Positions 24,648 to 32,562 of a DNA stretch of 64,000 bases are shown here, piece by piece. Positions within the stretch are counted from its first letter, which is position 1. Each line of letters starts with the position of its first letter. Position numbers and translations under genes: made by a program. Under the pieces are notes generated by a model. It did no database searches. It was not told the origin of the DNA and saw nothing but the letters and a program-made list of their open reading frames with translations. The DNA is taken from the NCBI RefSeq assembly GCF_029023725.1, contig NZ_CP119075.1, positions 5,637,501-5,701,500 of the forward strand, read 5' to 3'. The stretch is from Synoicihabitans lomoniglobus (GTDB lineage: Bacteria; Verrucomicrobiota; Verrucomicrobiia; Opitutales; Opitutaceae).

Positions 24648-26666
24648 TTAAGGGAGTTCGTAAACTTCGATCAACACGGTGCCGAAACCGAGCCCGTTGC
24701 TGACGTTGCGCACGGTCGCGGTGTAGGGACCGGAGGGCAGATCGAGGATAAGCGCAGCGTCGCCGCTGGCCGGGTCGAGCAGCGGAAAGGCTCCGACCGA
24801 CCCGAAGGCGGCGTTGAGCTCGGAGTCTCCTGACCAATCATCGTTGGTGGCAATGACTTCGCCGGTGACGAGGGAGTGCACCACGAGTTGCGGATCGGGC
24901 AGCGGTTCGCTCACGCCGTAGGTGGTGAGACCCGGACCGACGGCGCGAATGAGGAAGCGTTTGGGGGAGTCGCCCGCGTAGACGAACCCGGCGATGAGTG
25001 CATCGTTGCCGGGTTGGAGCACACTGCGGGCGGAAAGGTTTACCAGCCGAGGGGAAGCCGCTCCGTCGAGATCGTAGACTTCGACGAGCGCGACGCCGCT
25101 CACGTCGAGTGAGTTGCTGACCTGCGCGGTGTGCGGCTGGGGGGGCGCGTTGAGCACGAGCGCGGCGTCCAGGCTGTCGGGGTTGTCCAAGGGAAAGGCT
25201 CCGACGGAGGCGAAGGCATGGGACAGCGCAGATGCGCCGCCCCAGTTGTCATTGGTCACGGCGGGGGAAGATGCATCGAGCGGAGCGACGGCCAGTTGAG
25301 GATCAGGCAGATAGGAAACGAGACCGAAAGGCTGCAGGCCGGGGCCGATCGCGCGCACCAGAAGTTGCTTGGTGGCGGTGGTGTCTGAGTCGGTTCCACT
25401 GATCACGAAACCCAGCGTGAGGGTCTGGTCACCGGTGCCGGCGAGCGTGCGGACCGACATGTTGGTCAGGCGGCCAGGGCCGGACGGAGTATCCAGGTCG
25501 ACGATACGAGCACCGGCGGCATCGAGCACGATGCGACGGCTGGTGGTGGTGCCGACGGCGTTGGTGATTTGCAACGCGTAGGCGCCGTGGTTTTCACTGG
25601 CGAGCGGATCAGCGAGATTGAGACGGGGAGAAATCTCCCCGGCCAAGTAGCGGCCGTCGCGGGTCCATTGGTAAGTGAACGGCCCGCCGCCATCCACAGC
25701 GGCGCTGAGTTCGAGCGCGGAGCCGGGCGTGTAGTCGGAGGGGTCGGGTTGTGAGGTGATGATCGGAGGGAGGTCCGATTGACTGAGATCGAGCGCGTGG
25801 ACGCTCAAAGCAAACGCGCGGAGATTGACGGCACCCCAAGCGCCGTTCAACGAACGCATTTTGGAATCATAAGTGGGGCGATAAGCGCCGGTCGCACGGT
25901 AGTGGCTGCCTTCGAACGCGCCGATTGTTGCTGCAGGGGTTTCGGGGGAGCCGGGAGTAGGCAGCGGAGTCGAGGGCGCGACGAAGGCGGACCACGGCAG
26001 CGTTGCCCGTTGGGCGTTTTGCGTGCTGTTGGGAAACTCGGATGGCGGGTGGAAAGGGATCTGAGCTTCGTCGACGTATTCGTCGGCCAGTCCCGCGAAA
26101 CTGTGGCCGCTCTCGTGGAGGAGGACGTTCACGGACGAGACGTTGCGGGTGAACGTCAGGGGAATGCCGCCCGAGCCGCCGTAGCGGGTGGAGTTGATGA
26201 TCATGACGGCGTAGTCGTATTCCGGCACGTGCTCGATGAGTAGGTCATTGGCTTTGAGGCGGTCCGCTTGCTCCTGCATGTAAACCAAACGGCTGTTGGT
26301 CTCGGCGGTGAAGGAGGCTCCAAAGTAGGTGTCGGGGGCGAGGTTCTCGGCGGGAATGCCAGTGCCGGATTCAGCGCTTTCGGTGAAGATCGCCGTGCCG
26401 TTGATGTAGGCGGCGAACGAGGAGAGCGATTCGTCGGTGATGATGGTAACGAGCGCAGCCTCGGCGGCGGTGAAAAAGTCGTTCTCCTCGGCGGCGGTGA
26501 ATCCGTCGCCGAGGATGGCGACGTTGATGCGTTGGGAGCTGGGGCCGGTGTCGCGCAGACTGCGGACGGCCACCCGCTGCGCTTGACAGGCGAGGGTGAT
26601 GAGCATGACGGCGACACCCCAACGGATCATGGTGATCGCGGTTCTGGTGGAGAAATTATCGATCAT
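24648..26666 (-). CDS. Secreted M64-family (IgA-peptidase-like) metallopeptidase with two C-terminal repeat domains
   Basis: 672 residues. N-terminal export signal (hydrophobic ~13-30). The catalytic domain (about 45-310) has the M64 zinc motif H184-E-S-G-H188-SFAGLA-D195-E. RINVAILGDGFTAAEENDFF near the N-terminus is also typical of the family. An Ig-like domain follows (about 312-400, PPIITSQPDPSDYTPGSALELSAAVDGGGPFTYQW keyed by FTYQWTRDG), then two copies of the repeat domain (about 403-530 and 538-672). Start ATG overlaps the stop of the upstream small gene (ATGA). Probable extracellular protease; target unknown. Confidence 0.9.
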   Translation of the reverse strand: MIDNFSTRTAITMIRWGVAVMLITLACQAQRVAVRSLRDTGPSSQRINVAILGDGFTAAEENDFFTAAEAALVTIITDESLSSFAAYINGTAIFTESAESGTGIPAENLAPDTYFGASFTAETNSRLVYMQEQADRLKANDLLIEHVPEYDYAVMIINSTRYGGSGGIPLTFTRNVSSVNVLLHESGHSFAGLADEYVDEAQIPFHPPSEFPNSTQNAQRATLPWSAFVAPSTPLPTPGSPETPAATIGAFEGSHYRATGAYRPTYDSKMRSLNGAWGAVNLRAFALSVHALDLSQSDLPPIITSQPDPSDYTPGSALELSAAVDGGGPFTYQWTRDGRYLAGEISPRLNLADPLASENHGAYALQITNAVGTTTSRRIVLDAAGARIVDLDTPSGPGRLTNMSVRTLAGTGDQTLTLGFVISGTDSDTTATKQLLVRAIGPGLQPFGLVSYLPDPQLAVAPLDASSPAVTNDNWGGASALSHAFASVGAFPLDNPDSLDAALVLNAPPQPHTAQVSNSLDVSGVALVEVYDLDGAASPRLVNLSARSVLQPGNDALIAGFVYAGDSPKRFLIRAVGPGLTTYGVSEPLPDPQLVVHSLVTGEVIATNDDWSGDSELNAAFGSVGAFPLLDPASGDAALILDLPSGPYTATVRNVSNGLGFGTVLIEVYELP

Positions 26667-26962
26667 GGTTTTGGTATTTCAAAGGTCGCGACAGCCTTCC
26701 ACGGATAGTCTGCGGCGTTTGACCTCAGTGAGGCCGATCTGGTAGAACACGAACCGGAAGCATCAGGCACCGGGACTGCCGTGGGGCGGGCTTTGGCGGA
26801 GAGCGAGAAGGGCGGTGCGGAGGTTTTCGGACCGGGCGAAACTTGTTCAGTCTGACGGTCGAGTGGCGGATTTAACCACCAACCCGCGAGCCCGAGCAGC
26901 AACAGTAGCATGACGAAAAGCCATCGACAGGGCGTGGGCCGGTGCGGAGGCGGAAAGGACAC
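26663..26962 (-). CDS. Small membrane-anchored protein upstream of the M64 peptidase
   Basis: 99 residues: a proline-rich start, one membrane helix (WLFVMLLLLLGLAGWWL, about 14-30), then a Pro/Ser/Ala-rich tail. It overlaps the peptidase gene by an ATGA, which argues for translational coupling and a real gene. No family recognised; it might anchor or regulate the peptidase (inference). Confidence 0.55.
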   Translation of the reverse strand: MSFPPPHRPTPCRWLFVMLLLLLGLAGWWLNPPLDRQTEQVSPGPKTSAPPFSLSAKARPTAVPVPDASGSCSTRSASLRSNAADYPWKAVATFEIPKP

Positions 26963-27134
26963 GATCGTGCAGGATTCGAGGCGAAGACGGATTGAGATTA
27001 GCGGACGCGATTGCCGCCGCTACTACGTCGACTCATTGCATCGGGCGGAGTTCCCTGACGAGCGCGTATCGGGCGGTCAATAGTTTCCCGGTCGGCCTGG
27101 GGCCCGATCGGCGTAACCGACTTCGGCGGCCCGA

Positions 27135-27290
27135 GAACTTCCGTGTCGAATACCACGGTCTTGAGGCGGGCCGGACTACGGATGGCGACCGATGCAAGTA
27201 AGCAGGTCGTGCTCGGTCAAAATCAGGCTTTTTTTATACACGGCAATACGACCGGGACCGTTGGCGGGTGGTGGCGAGGACGAGGCTGTC
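27135..27290 (-). pseudogene. Highly decayed copy of the amidohydrolase 3' end
   Basis: Patches of plus-strand sequence (TCGAATACCACGGTCTTGAG, GTGCTCGGTCAAAATCAGGC, CGGCAATACGACCGGGACCG) run parallel to the corresponding patches of the next relic (27514 onward) and of the intact gene (32615 onward), with many substitutions and gaps. No frame remains open. It is an older remnant beside a younger one. Confidence 0.5.
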
Positions 27291-27464
27291 GTCGGAGTCT
27301 GGGTATACCGGGAAGACGCGAAACTGATCCCCTGATCGGACGATCCGCAATGCACGGCTTCGGGCGGACGAAGTCAGTGATGCAATGACGGCTGCACCAA
27401 AGGGGCAACGCCAAGGTTAAGCGAGTCGGTTTATGAACACGGAAAACGACGTTTGCGGGTTTGG

Positions 27465-27868
27465 CTACAGGCCAGTGAAGTCGAAGGCCTCATCGTGGAC
27501 GCAGACGGCTTCATCGAATATCACCGTCTTGGGGCGAAGCAGATTGGTCACGGTGGCGGGCGGGTTGTGCTCGGTGAGGATCAGGCGGGGCTTGTGGTCG
27601 ACGGCGATGCGGCCGATGGGGTCGGCGTAGGCGAGGCGGGCGGCGCTCACGCCGGTGGCGGCGTTGAGGACGGCGTGGGTCGGCAGGCCGGCGCGTTCCA
27701 TGAGTTCGAGTTCCCACAGGAAACCCAGGCCGTGGGCGACGCCGACAGAACCCGCATCGCTGCCGGCGATGATGAGCACGCCCTTCTCGTGGGCTTTGAC
27801 GAGGGTGCGGGCGTGGTTGTCGAGGATGCGCTGGAGGTTGCCGACGATCTGCTCGTCCCAGCCCAAAG
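27465..27868 (-). pseudogene. Truncated copy of the amidohydrolase (C-terminal ~130 codons)
   Basis: Encodes WDEQIVGNLQRILDNHARTLVKAHEKGVLIIAGSDAGSV... to the C-terminus (quoted by keys GWDEQIVG, AGSDAGSV, DFTGL). It matches the last third of the intact amidohydrolase at 32563-33969. About 230 bp (27590-27820 vs 32672-32902) are almost identical at the DNA level, including third positions, while the flanks are diverged. The 5' end is lost at ~27868, where the sequence switches to an NHL-repeat fragment. The zinc-binding N-terminal half is missing, so it cannot be a functional enzyme. Confidence 0.8.
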
Positions 27869-28170
27869 GACGCCGCGGTGCCCTGCCCATCACTCGCCCC
27901 ACGCACACCCAACTGCCCGGCTACGGTAACGACGCCGCCTGACGGGGTGAGTTTCTGCAAGTTGTTCCGCCCGGCTTCAGCGAAGTAGACATTTCCCTGC
28001 CGGTCGGCGACCACGGACTGCCATAAGTGATTCCTGGATTAGTCCCCTTGGTGACAGGGTTGAAGCGATAGAGGTTTGCGGGTTGAACCGGAGTCGCGGC
28101 GAAAACTGAGAGGCAACCGCAAGAAGCGGCGACCAAGGTGAGAGGAGGCAGAAAGGCCGAAAGGCAGGCA
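27869..28170 (-). pseudogene. NHL-repeat protein fragment (frameshifted)
   Basis: The minus strand shows a signal-peptide-like start and PANLYRFNPVTKGTNPGITYG. After a frame change it reads VVADRQGNVYFAEAGRNNLQ, KLTPSGGVVTVAGQLG and GASDGQGTAASFG, typical NHL-repeat phrases. The frame is broken between the two parts, and the rest of the protein is replaced by the amidohydrolase relic at ~27868. Confidence 0.65.
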
Positions 28171-29126
28171 TGACGGAAGTGATGTAACTCTCATCGCTGG
28201 CACCCTTGGTGCCACAACGCCGGATTGGAGAGGGTTCAATCGGGGCTCCCGCCTTCCGCCCTCCAGAGAGCACTGGATGACAGTTGAAATCGCGATATCA
28301 AATTGCCGGATTGGAGGGACTCGGTCCGGTCGGGGCCAAAGGCCCTTGGGTAAGCTCTATCACCTCGACTGACAGGCAGCCGGGATCGCGCAGCCGTTAA
28401 TTCGTTCCTCCCATTGCAGGTCCTCATTTCCAGCAGACCAGATATAGGCGTGGTCCTGCGGTCTGTCGCGCGGCATATGCGTGAAGATGTCAGTAGTATC
28501 CTACGTGGTCGAAGAAAGTGGATTTCTGCCGCTGCATGACGGCAGTGCGTCGGCGGAAATCCAGGCGGGGTGTGGTGTGAGCAAAAAGGCCTTCAAGCAG
28601 GCGATTGGCGCGCTCTATCGGAACCGCCGCATCGTGTTCGAGGACTGCGGGATTCGGCGCGTGCCAAATTGCTGAGACCACGTGGGTGGCTGCGGTTGCT
28701 ACTAATTTCTATGGCAAGGCGAATAGGTTCATTACCTCGCCTATTCAACTCAAGTATATCATTTATGACGAATACCTTTAATTCCGTTGACATAGCGGAG
28801 GGCGGCTGAGGCCATACCCTGTAATTGCCAACCTTACCCCTCGTTTTGTAATTACTGGCCTACGCATTGCGGGAAAGCCTGTCCCCACTTTCGGGACCTG
28901 AACTTTCGTGGAGCCAAATAATACCAAACCTGACCCGCGTCCCGGCTGCGTCTGCGCAGCGGTCCGACCCCCATGGCAAGCGTCAGACGGGACCCGTGCG
29001 TCCGCATCTCCCTGTGGGACTACGGCGCACGTCTTCCCTTTATCAAACTGTCCCGCGAGGAATTTCGTATCCACGCGCCATCCCCCAGCAACCCCAAAGC
29101 TTATAGAGAAAGGAATTATATATATT
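28171..29126. other. Gene-poor region with relics
   Basis: Together with 26963-27134 and 27291-27464 this forms a ~2.1-kb stretch of debris between the M64 operon and the exported-protein cassette. Apart from the CvfB fragment (28481-28675) I see no supportable gene; several ORFs of 60-100 codons here lack family features. The last ~200 bp should contain the promoter of the cassette. Confidence 0.5.
28481..28675 (+). pseudogene. Fragment of a CvfB/YitL-type S1 RNA-binding protein (C-terminal winged-helix part)
   Basis: 64 codons: SGFLPLHDGSASAEIQ followed by GVSKKAFKQAIGALYRNRRI and GIRRV. This is the pattern of the C-terminal domain of CvfB proteins (xGFLPLxDKSxPEEI...MSKKxFKKAIGxLYKxRxI...GI). 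CvfB is normally about 280 residues with S1 domains first; those are absent here. A truncated gene is the best reading. It could be expressed as a stand-alone wing domain, but that has no support. Confidence 0.75.
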
Positions 29127-30068
29127 ATGTCAATCAAACCCCTGTGCAAAATCGGCGCGACGCTGCTGGTTTGCGCCCTATTCGCGATGCCGGCGACCGG
29201 GGCCCGTCCGGAAGCGGCCAGCGCCTCCAACCCTTCCGTCGCCTCCCGAGCGGTTTTCAATCTGCCGCGACTGGCGGGTGGGCCTACTGCCACCGACTCA
29301 CTTTCGCCCGGGCAATACCGGGTCATCAACCTCGCCGCCAGCGGGGTCGGATTACCCGGGGTGACCCGCACGGAGCGCAAGGAATTTGGGGTCGAATTCC
29401 TCGACCTCGGGCCAGAGCGCTCCTGGAGCTTCCGTGCCGGCCATGGCTCGAGCTACTACGTCTTCACCCTCAACGCCTCTCTGGGCACAGAGATCGATCT
29501 GCCCGGTTTGTCCCTCCGCTTGGCCGCCAGCAAGCATCCGGGGTTTGGTTCGCTGGAGTCCTCGTCCGATGGACGCAACTGGGAGCGACTGGGCTTTGAG
29601 ATCGCATTGGTCCCATTCGGTAACAATCGCATGATGGCCGGTTTACGAAGTCTTACGGTGCGCCTCGATCGCTCGAGTAAGGAGGGTGCTGTCTTCCTCG
29701 GCCCGGGTATGTTGCTGGCCGCGCAGATACCCCTTGGCCGGGTGGACCACGCGAAGCCGGTGCGGGTGGTTGCCGGTGAAGCCGGTGCCTGGGTCTACGG
29801 AGCACTGGAATCCGGCGAATCCCCTCTGTTCGTCGATGCGAACGGCAATGACGTGCCGGACACCTTTGAACGTGAGGTGGTCGGCGGTCTGGCGGCGGCA
29901 GACTCGCCCGCCGAGAATCGGGCGATACTGGTGAAGATCTGGCGCGAAGTGCAGTTGGAGACGCCGCGGCATACGCGGGGCAACCTGGTTTCCCGACGAC
30001 CCTTGTCGGAAACCAACCTCAACAACCTGCGGCAATTGCAGCAGTCCCTTGCGAACCCCCAAACATAA
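29127..30068 (+). CDS. Exported protein of unknown function, cassette gene 1
   Basis: 313 residues from ATG 29127; the frame is open from 28908, but the signal peptide (MSIKPLCKIGATLLVCALFAMPATG) and the AAAGGA at 29109-29114 place the start here. The mature protein contains a beta-rich central region and a C-terminal DANGNDVPDTFE, a DxDxNG-like calcium-binding loop of the kind seen in thrombospondin-3-type or dockerin-like repeats. No family recognised. It is first of four closely spaced exported-protein genes (gaps 10, 4 and -23 bp). Confidence 0.75.
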   Translation: MSIKPLCKIGATLLVCALFAMPATGARPEAASASNPSVASRAVFNLPRLAGGPTATDSLSPGQYRVINLAASGVGLPGVTRTERKEFGVEFLDLGPERSWSFRAGHGSSYYVFTLNASLGTEIDLPGLSLRLAASKHPGFGSLESSSDGRNWERLGFEIALVPFGNNRMMAGLRSLTVRLDRSSKEGAVFLGPGMLLAAQIPLGRVDHAKPVRVVAGEAGAWVYGALESGESPLFVDANGNDVPDTFEREVVGGLAAADSPAENRAILVKIWREVQLETPRHTRGNLVSRRPLSETNLNNLRQLQQSLANPQT

Positions 30069-30078
30069 TAATACCTTC

Positions 30079-31035
30079 ATGAAGTTTTTATTCCAAACCT
30101 TATGGGCTGGAGCGATATTGTGTCTCATTTCTAACTTCGGTCGTAGCGGCGTCTACGTTACTAACAATGATGAGTGCACGGACGTCGATGTCGTCGTTTG
30201 CGTGGTCGATATGCAGGGTGGCGTGGTCGTTAATATGACAATGCTCTCAATGCCGGTAACGCCTTCTCAGCCGGCTTATTTTGTGGATAATTGGACCAAT
30301 CCTCAAACTGGCACGGGAACGATTTATAATGTGCATGAACTTCACGAGGAACCGGTAATGCCCGAGAATTTGGGTATCGCCGGGTTGCCTCACGTGACGG
30401 TGGGGTGCTCCTCGGAATATAGCTCTAGTATAACAAGTTCAGAGTTTACCTATGAGTGGCGCACGGATCAGCAGCCGGAGTGGATTGAGTGGGGCGATTC
30501 CAGGTATTACACACCGGTTAGCGCCGGAGCCCACTGGATTGAACTACGTATCACGGATGAAAATGGCTGCGACACTGTGGCTCACAAGGACATCACCGGG
30601 CACAACGTGGTGGAGGATATCGACCCCAATCCGAACACCACTGAAACCTACCCGGACAACTACGTTGTATTGACACAGTATGTGGCGACTCAGGCCATCC
30701 CCTGGAACGCAACCATTACCGATACTTGGGAAGCTTCGGTCACGAAGGGCACCGAGACCAGTGCTAGCATTGACTTGGAATACCTTGGGCAGGCGATCGG
30801 GTTCGAGGCCGCGATCTCGCAAACCTCCACGCAGTCGGTGTCCAACAGCATCTCCAATCAAGTCGGACCGATCAATCTCTCGGCCGGACAGACGGTGGAG
30901 GTGCGGGCCTTCGGTGGTGTGAATGTCCGCTCGGGCACCTTCACCCATTGGACCTGCCCCGGGGGAATCTCCTTGAACCAGACCTACGTGCACCGGCACT
31001 CGCCGTTCGGTGCCTACACGGTGGCGGTCTTCTGA
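30079..31035 (+). CDS. Exported protein of unknown function, cassette gene 2
   Basis: 318 residues from ATG 30079 (upstream in-frame ATG 30049 lies inside the previous gene). Signal peptide about 1-24. Six or more cysteines (ECTDVDVVVC, VGCSSE, NGCDT, WTCPGG) suggest disulfides. The segment WEASVTKGTETSASIDLEYL...QTSTQSVSNSISNQVG shows alternating polar/apolar Ser/Thr-rich strands, reminiscent of the amphipathic hairpins of aerolysin/ETX-MTX2 pore-formers. That likeness is only by pattern. Codon use is visibly more AT-rich at the start than its neighbours. Confidence 0.7.
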   Translation: MKFLFQTLWAGAILCLISNFGRSGVYVTNNDECTDVDVVVCVVDMQGGVVVNMTMLSMPVTPSQPAYFVDNWTNPQTGTGTIYNVHELHEEPVMPENLGIAGLPHVTVGCSSEYSSSITSSEFTYEWRTDQQPEWIEWGDSRYYTPVSAGAHWIELRITDENGCDTVAHKDITGHNVVEDIDPNPNTTETYPDNYVVLTQYVATQAIPWNATITDTWEASVTKGTETSASIDLEYLGQAIGFEAAISQTSTQSVSNSISNQVGPINLSAGQTVEVRAFGGVNVRSGTFTHWTCPGGISLNQTYVHRHSPFGAYTVAVF

Positions 31036-31039
31036 TCTG

Positions 31040-31837
31040 ATGAGACCGCAAAGCTCGATTACCGCCCGCGGCCGTGTGCTCCTGCTCTGCCTGTCGATAC
31101 TGCCGGTGTCGCTGGAGTCGCGGGTCGGCGCGGAAACCGCTTCCGCTGAGGCGGACGCTCTGCTCGAGTCGGCGGTGGTGCTCGACCGGATCGCGAGCGA
31201 ACGGCAGTTTCGCGGCCTGCAGGCCGGGGAACGCATTCGCACCAGTGTCCGCGACTTCGGCACCCTCGGCGGCGATTTCTTCGACTCCGTGCGGTCGATC
31301 TATGTCGCCGAGCGGCAGGTGCTCGCGGAACTGACTACGCAGGCCGAGCTGCTGGACGAGGGGGCCCGTGAAACGGTGAGCGAGTTGTATCTCCGCATGG
31401 CCGCCTTCTGCGCCAACACGCGGTCGGCGGCTAAGCTGGGGGTCACGGTCGAGGACCTGCTCGACGCCGCTCTGAAGTTCAACGAGACCAACGCCGCGGC
31501 CACCTATCTCCTCGCAATGCAGGCGACCGAGGATGGTCCGCGCGAAGAACTCCTGCGGCGGGCGCTCGATCACGAGCGCCGTTTTCCGGAAGCGCTGCTG
31601 CAGCTCACCCTGGTGCGCCTGCGCGCACAGGACCAGGCTTCGGGGGATCGCCTCCTCCAGGAGTTCCTCGACGCCTTGCCCGCGTTCAAGCCGGAGCTGC
31701 ACTACTTCGACGAGGGCTACCCGCCGACGCACGTCTCGATCGGCATCCCGGACGGCATCTTGGAACGGCAGACCTACCGGGCCGATGAATCGCGTTTTGA
31801 CCTCTCTTCCACCGATGAGAGTCCGGACGATACCTAG
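31040..31837 (+). CDS. Exported helical protein of unknown function, cassette gene 3
   Basis: 265 residues from ATG 31040, 4 bp after the previous stop. A basic start and hydrophobic segment (RVLLLCLSILPVSLESRVGAETA) predict export. The mature part is almost all helical, with TPR-like spacing (AAATYLLAMQATEDGPREELLRRALDHERRFPEALLQLTLVRLRAQDQ, keyed by RALDHERRFPEALLQLT). It suggests a protein-protein interaction scaffold. No family recognised. Confidence 0.7.
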   Translation: MRPQSSITARGRVLLLCLSILPVSLESRVGAETASAEADALLESAVVLDRIASERQFRGLQAGERIRTSVRDFGTLGGDFFDSVRSIYVAERQVLAELTTQAELLDEGARETVSELYLRMAAFCANTRSAAKLGVTVEDLLDAALKFNETNAAATYLLAMQATEDGPREELLRRALDHERRFPEALLQLTLVRLRAQDQASGDRLLQEFLDALPAFKPELHYFDEGYPPTHVSIGIPDGILERQTYRADESRFDLSSTDESPDDT

Positions 31838-32507
31838 CAGGCCGGCCTGGCTGATCCTCCTCGGCCTCGCGGTCGTCGCGGAGATCTGTCGGGCGGGCGA
31901 GCTCTCGTGGGAGCCCCGCGAACTCACGCTGGACGTCGCCTTGGAGCAGCAGGTCGTGCAGGCCGACTTCAAGGCGACCAATTTGGGTGCAGATCCTGTT
32001 CGTATCGAAGAAATTGTGACGAGCTGCGGTTGTATGGCCGTCGAGTGCGAGAGCTACACGGTGGCACCTGCGGAGACGGTGACGGTGTCCGTGCTGTTTG
32101 ACGTCAGTGACACCGTCGGATCCCCGCAGCGGCGGCTGGTGGTCAAGCACACCGGCCGTGAGGCCCATACGGACGCCCTGAGCGTGCTAATTCGGGTGCC
32201 GCCGGGCGCGGACCTGTCGCGCGAAATCCTCACGTGGGACGGGCCGAATGACGTGACGGAGAAATCGCTCGACATCACGACGGCGGCGGATCTGCCGCTT
32301 TCGCGGGTCTGGATCGAGGAGCCACTCGCCACCGGCCGGGCCGTGGAACTGCGGTTGACCGAAGTGGAGACGTCCCGGCATTACCGCCTCTACGCCCGGC
32401 CAACGGATATGGCGGACGGACAGATGCACCCGGTGAAGGTGTGGTTGAATTACGTGAACGGTGCGAAGAAGCCGCGCTACGTCTACCTGCAGATGTGGGG
32501 CGGCTAG
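31815..32507 (+). CDS. Exported DUF1573-domain protein, cassette gene 4
   Basis: 230 residues from ATG 31815, overlapping the previous gene by 23 bp. N-terminal export segment (RPAWLILLGLAVVAEICRAGELS). The next ~100 residues match the DUF1573 Ig-like family: QVVQADFKATNLGADPVRIEEIVTSCGCMAVE with the diagnostic SCGC, followed by VTVSVLFDVSDTVGSPQRRLVV. DUF1573 proteins are periplasmic or surface proteins of unclear role in Bacteroidota and Verrucomicrobiota. The C-terminal half is a second beta domain. It ends the cassette and converges with the amidohydrolase gene. Confidence 0.8.
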   Translation: MRVRTIPSRPAWLILLGLAVVAEICRAGELSWEPRELTLDVALEQQVVQADFKATNLGADPVRIEEIVTSCGCMAVECESYTVAPAETVTVSVLFDVSDTVGSPQRRLVVKHTGREAHTDALSVLIRVPPGADLSREILTWDGPNDVTEKSLDITTAADLPLSRVWIEEPLATGRAVELRLTEVETSRHYRLYARPTDMADGQMHPVKVWLNYVNGAKKPRYVYLQMWGG

Positions 32508-32562
32508 ACCCGTCGCTGCTCAGAGGTCGGCGACCCCGGCTACAGCGGGGTGGTGTTGCGAC

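Noticed and set aside
28908-29126. N-terminal extension of cassette gene 1
   Set aside because: The extra 73 codons have no homology-like features; the internal ATG at 29127 has a ribosome-binding site and opens a signal peptide.
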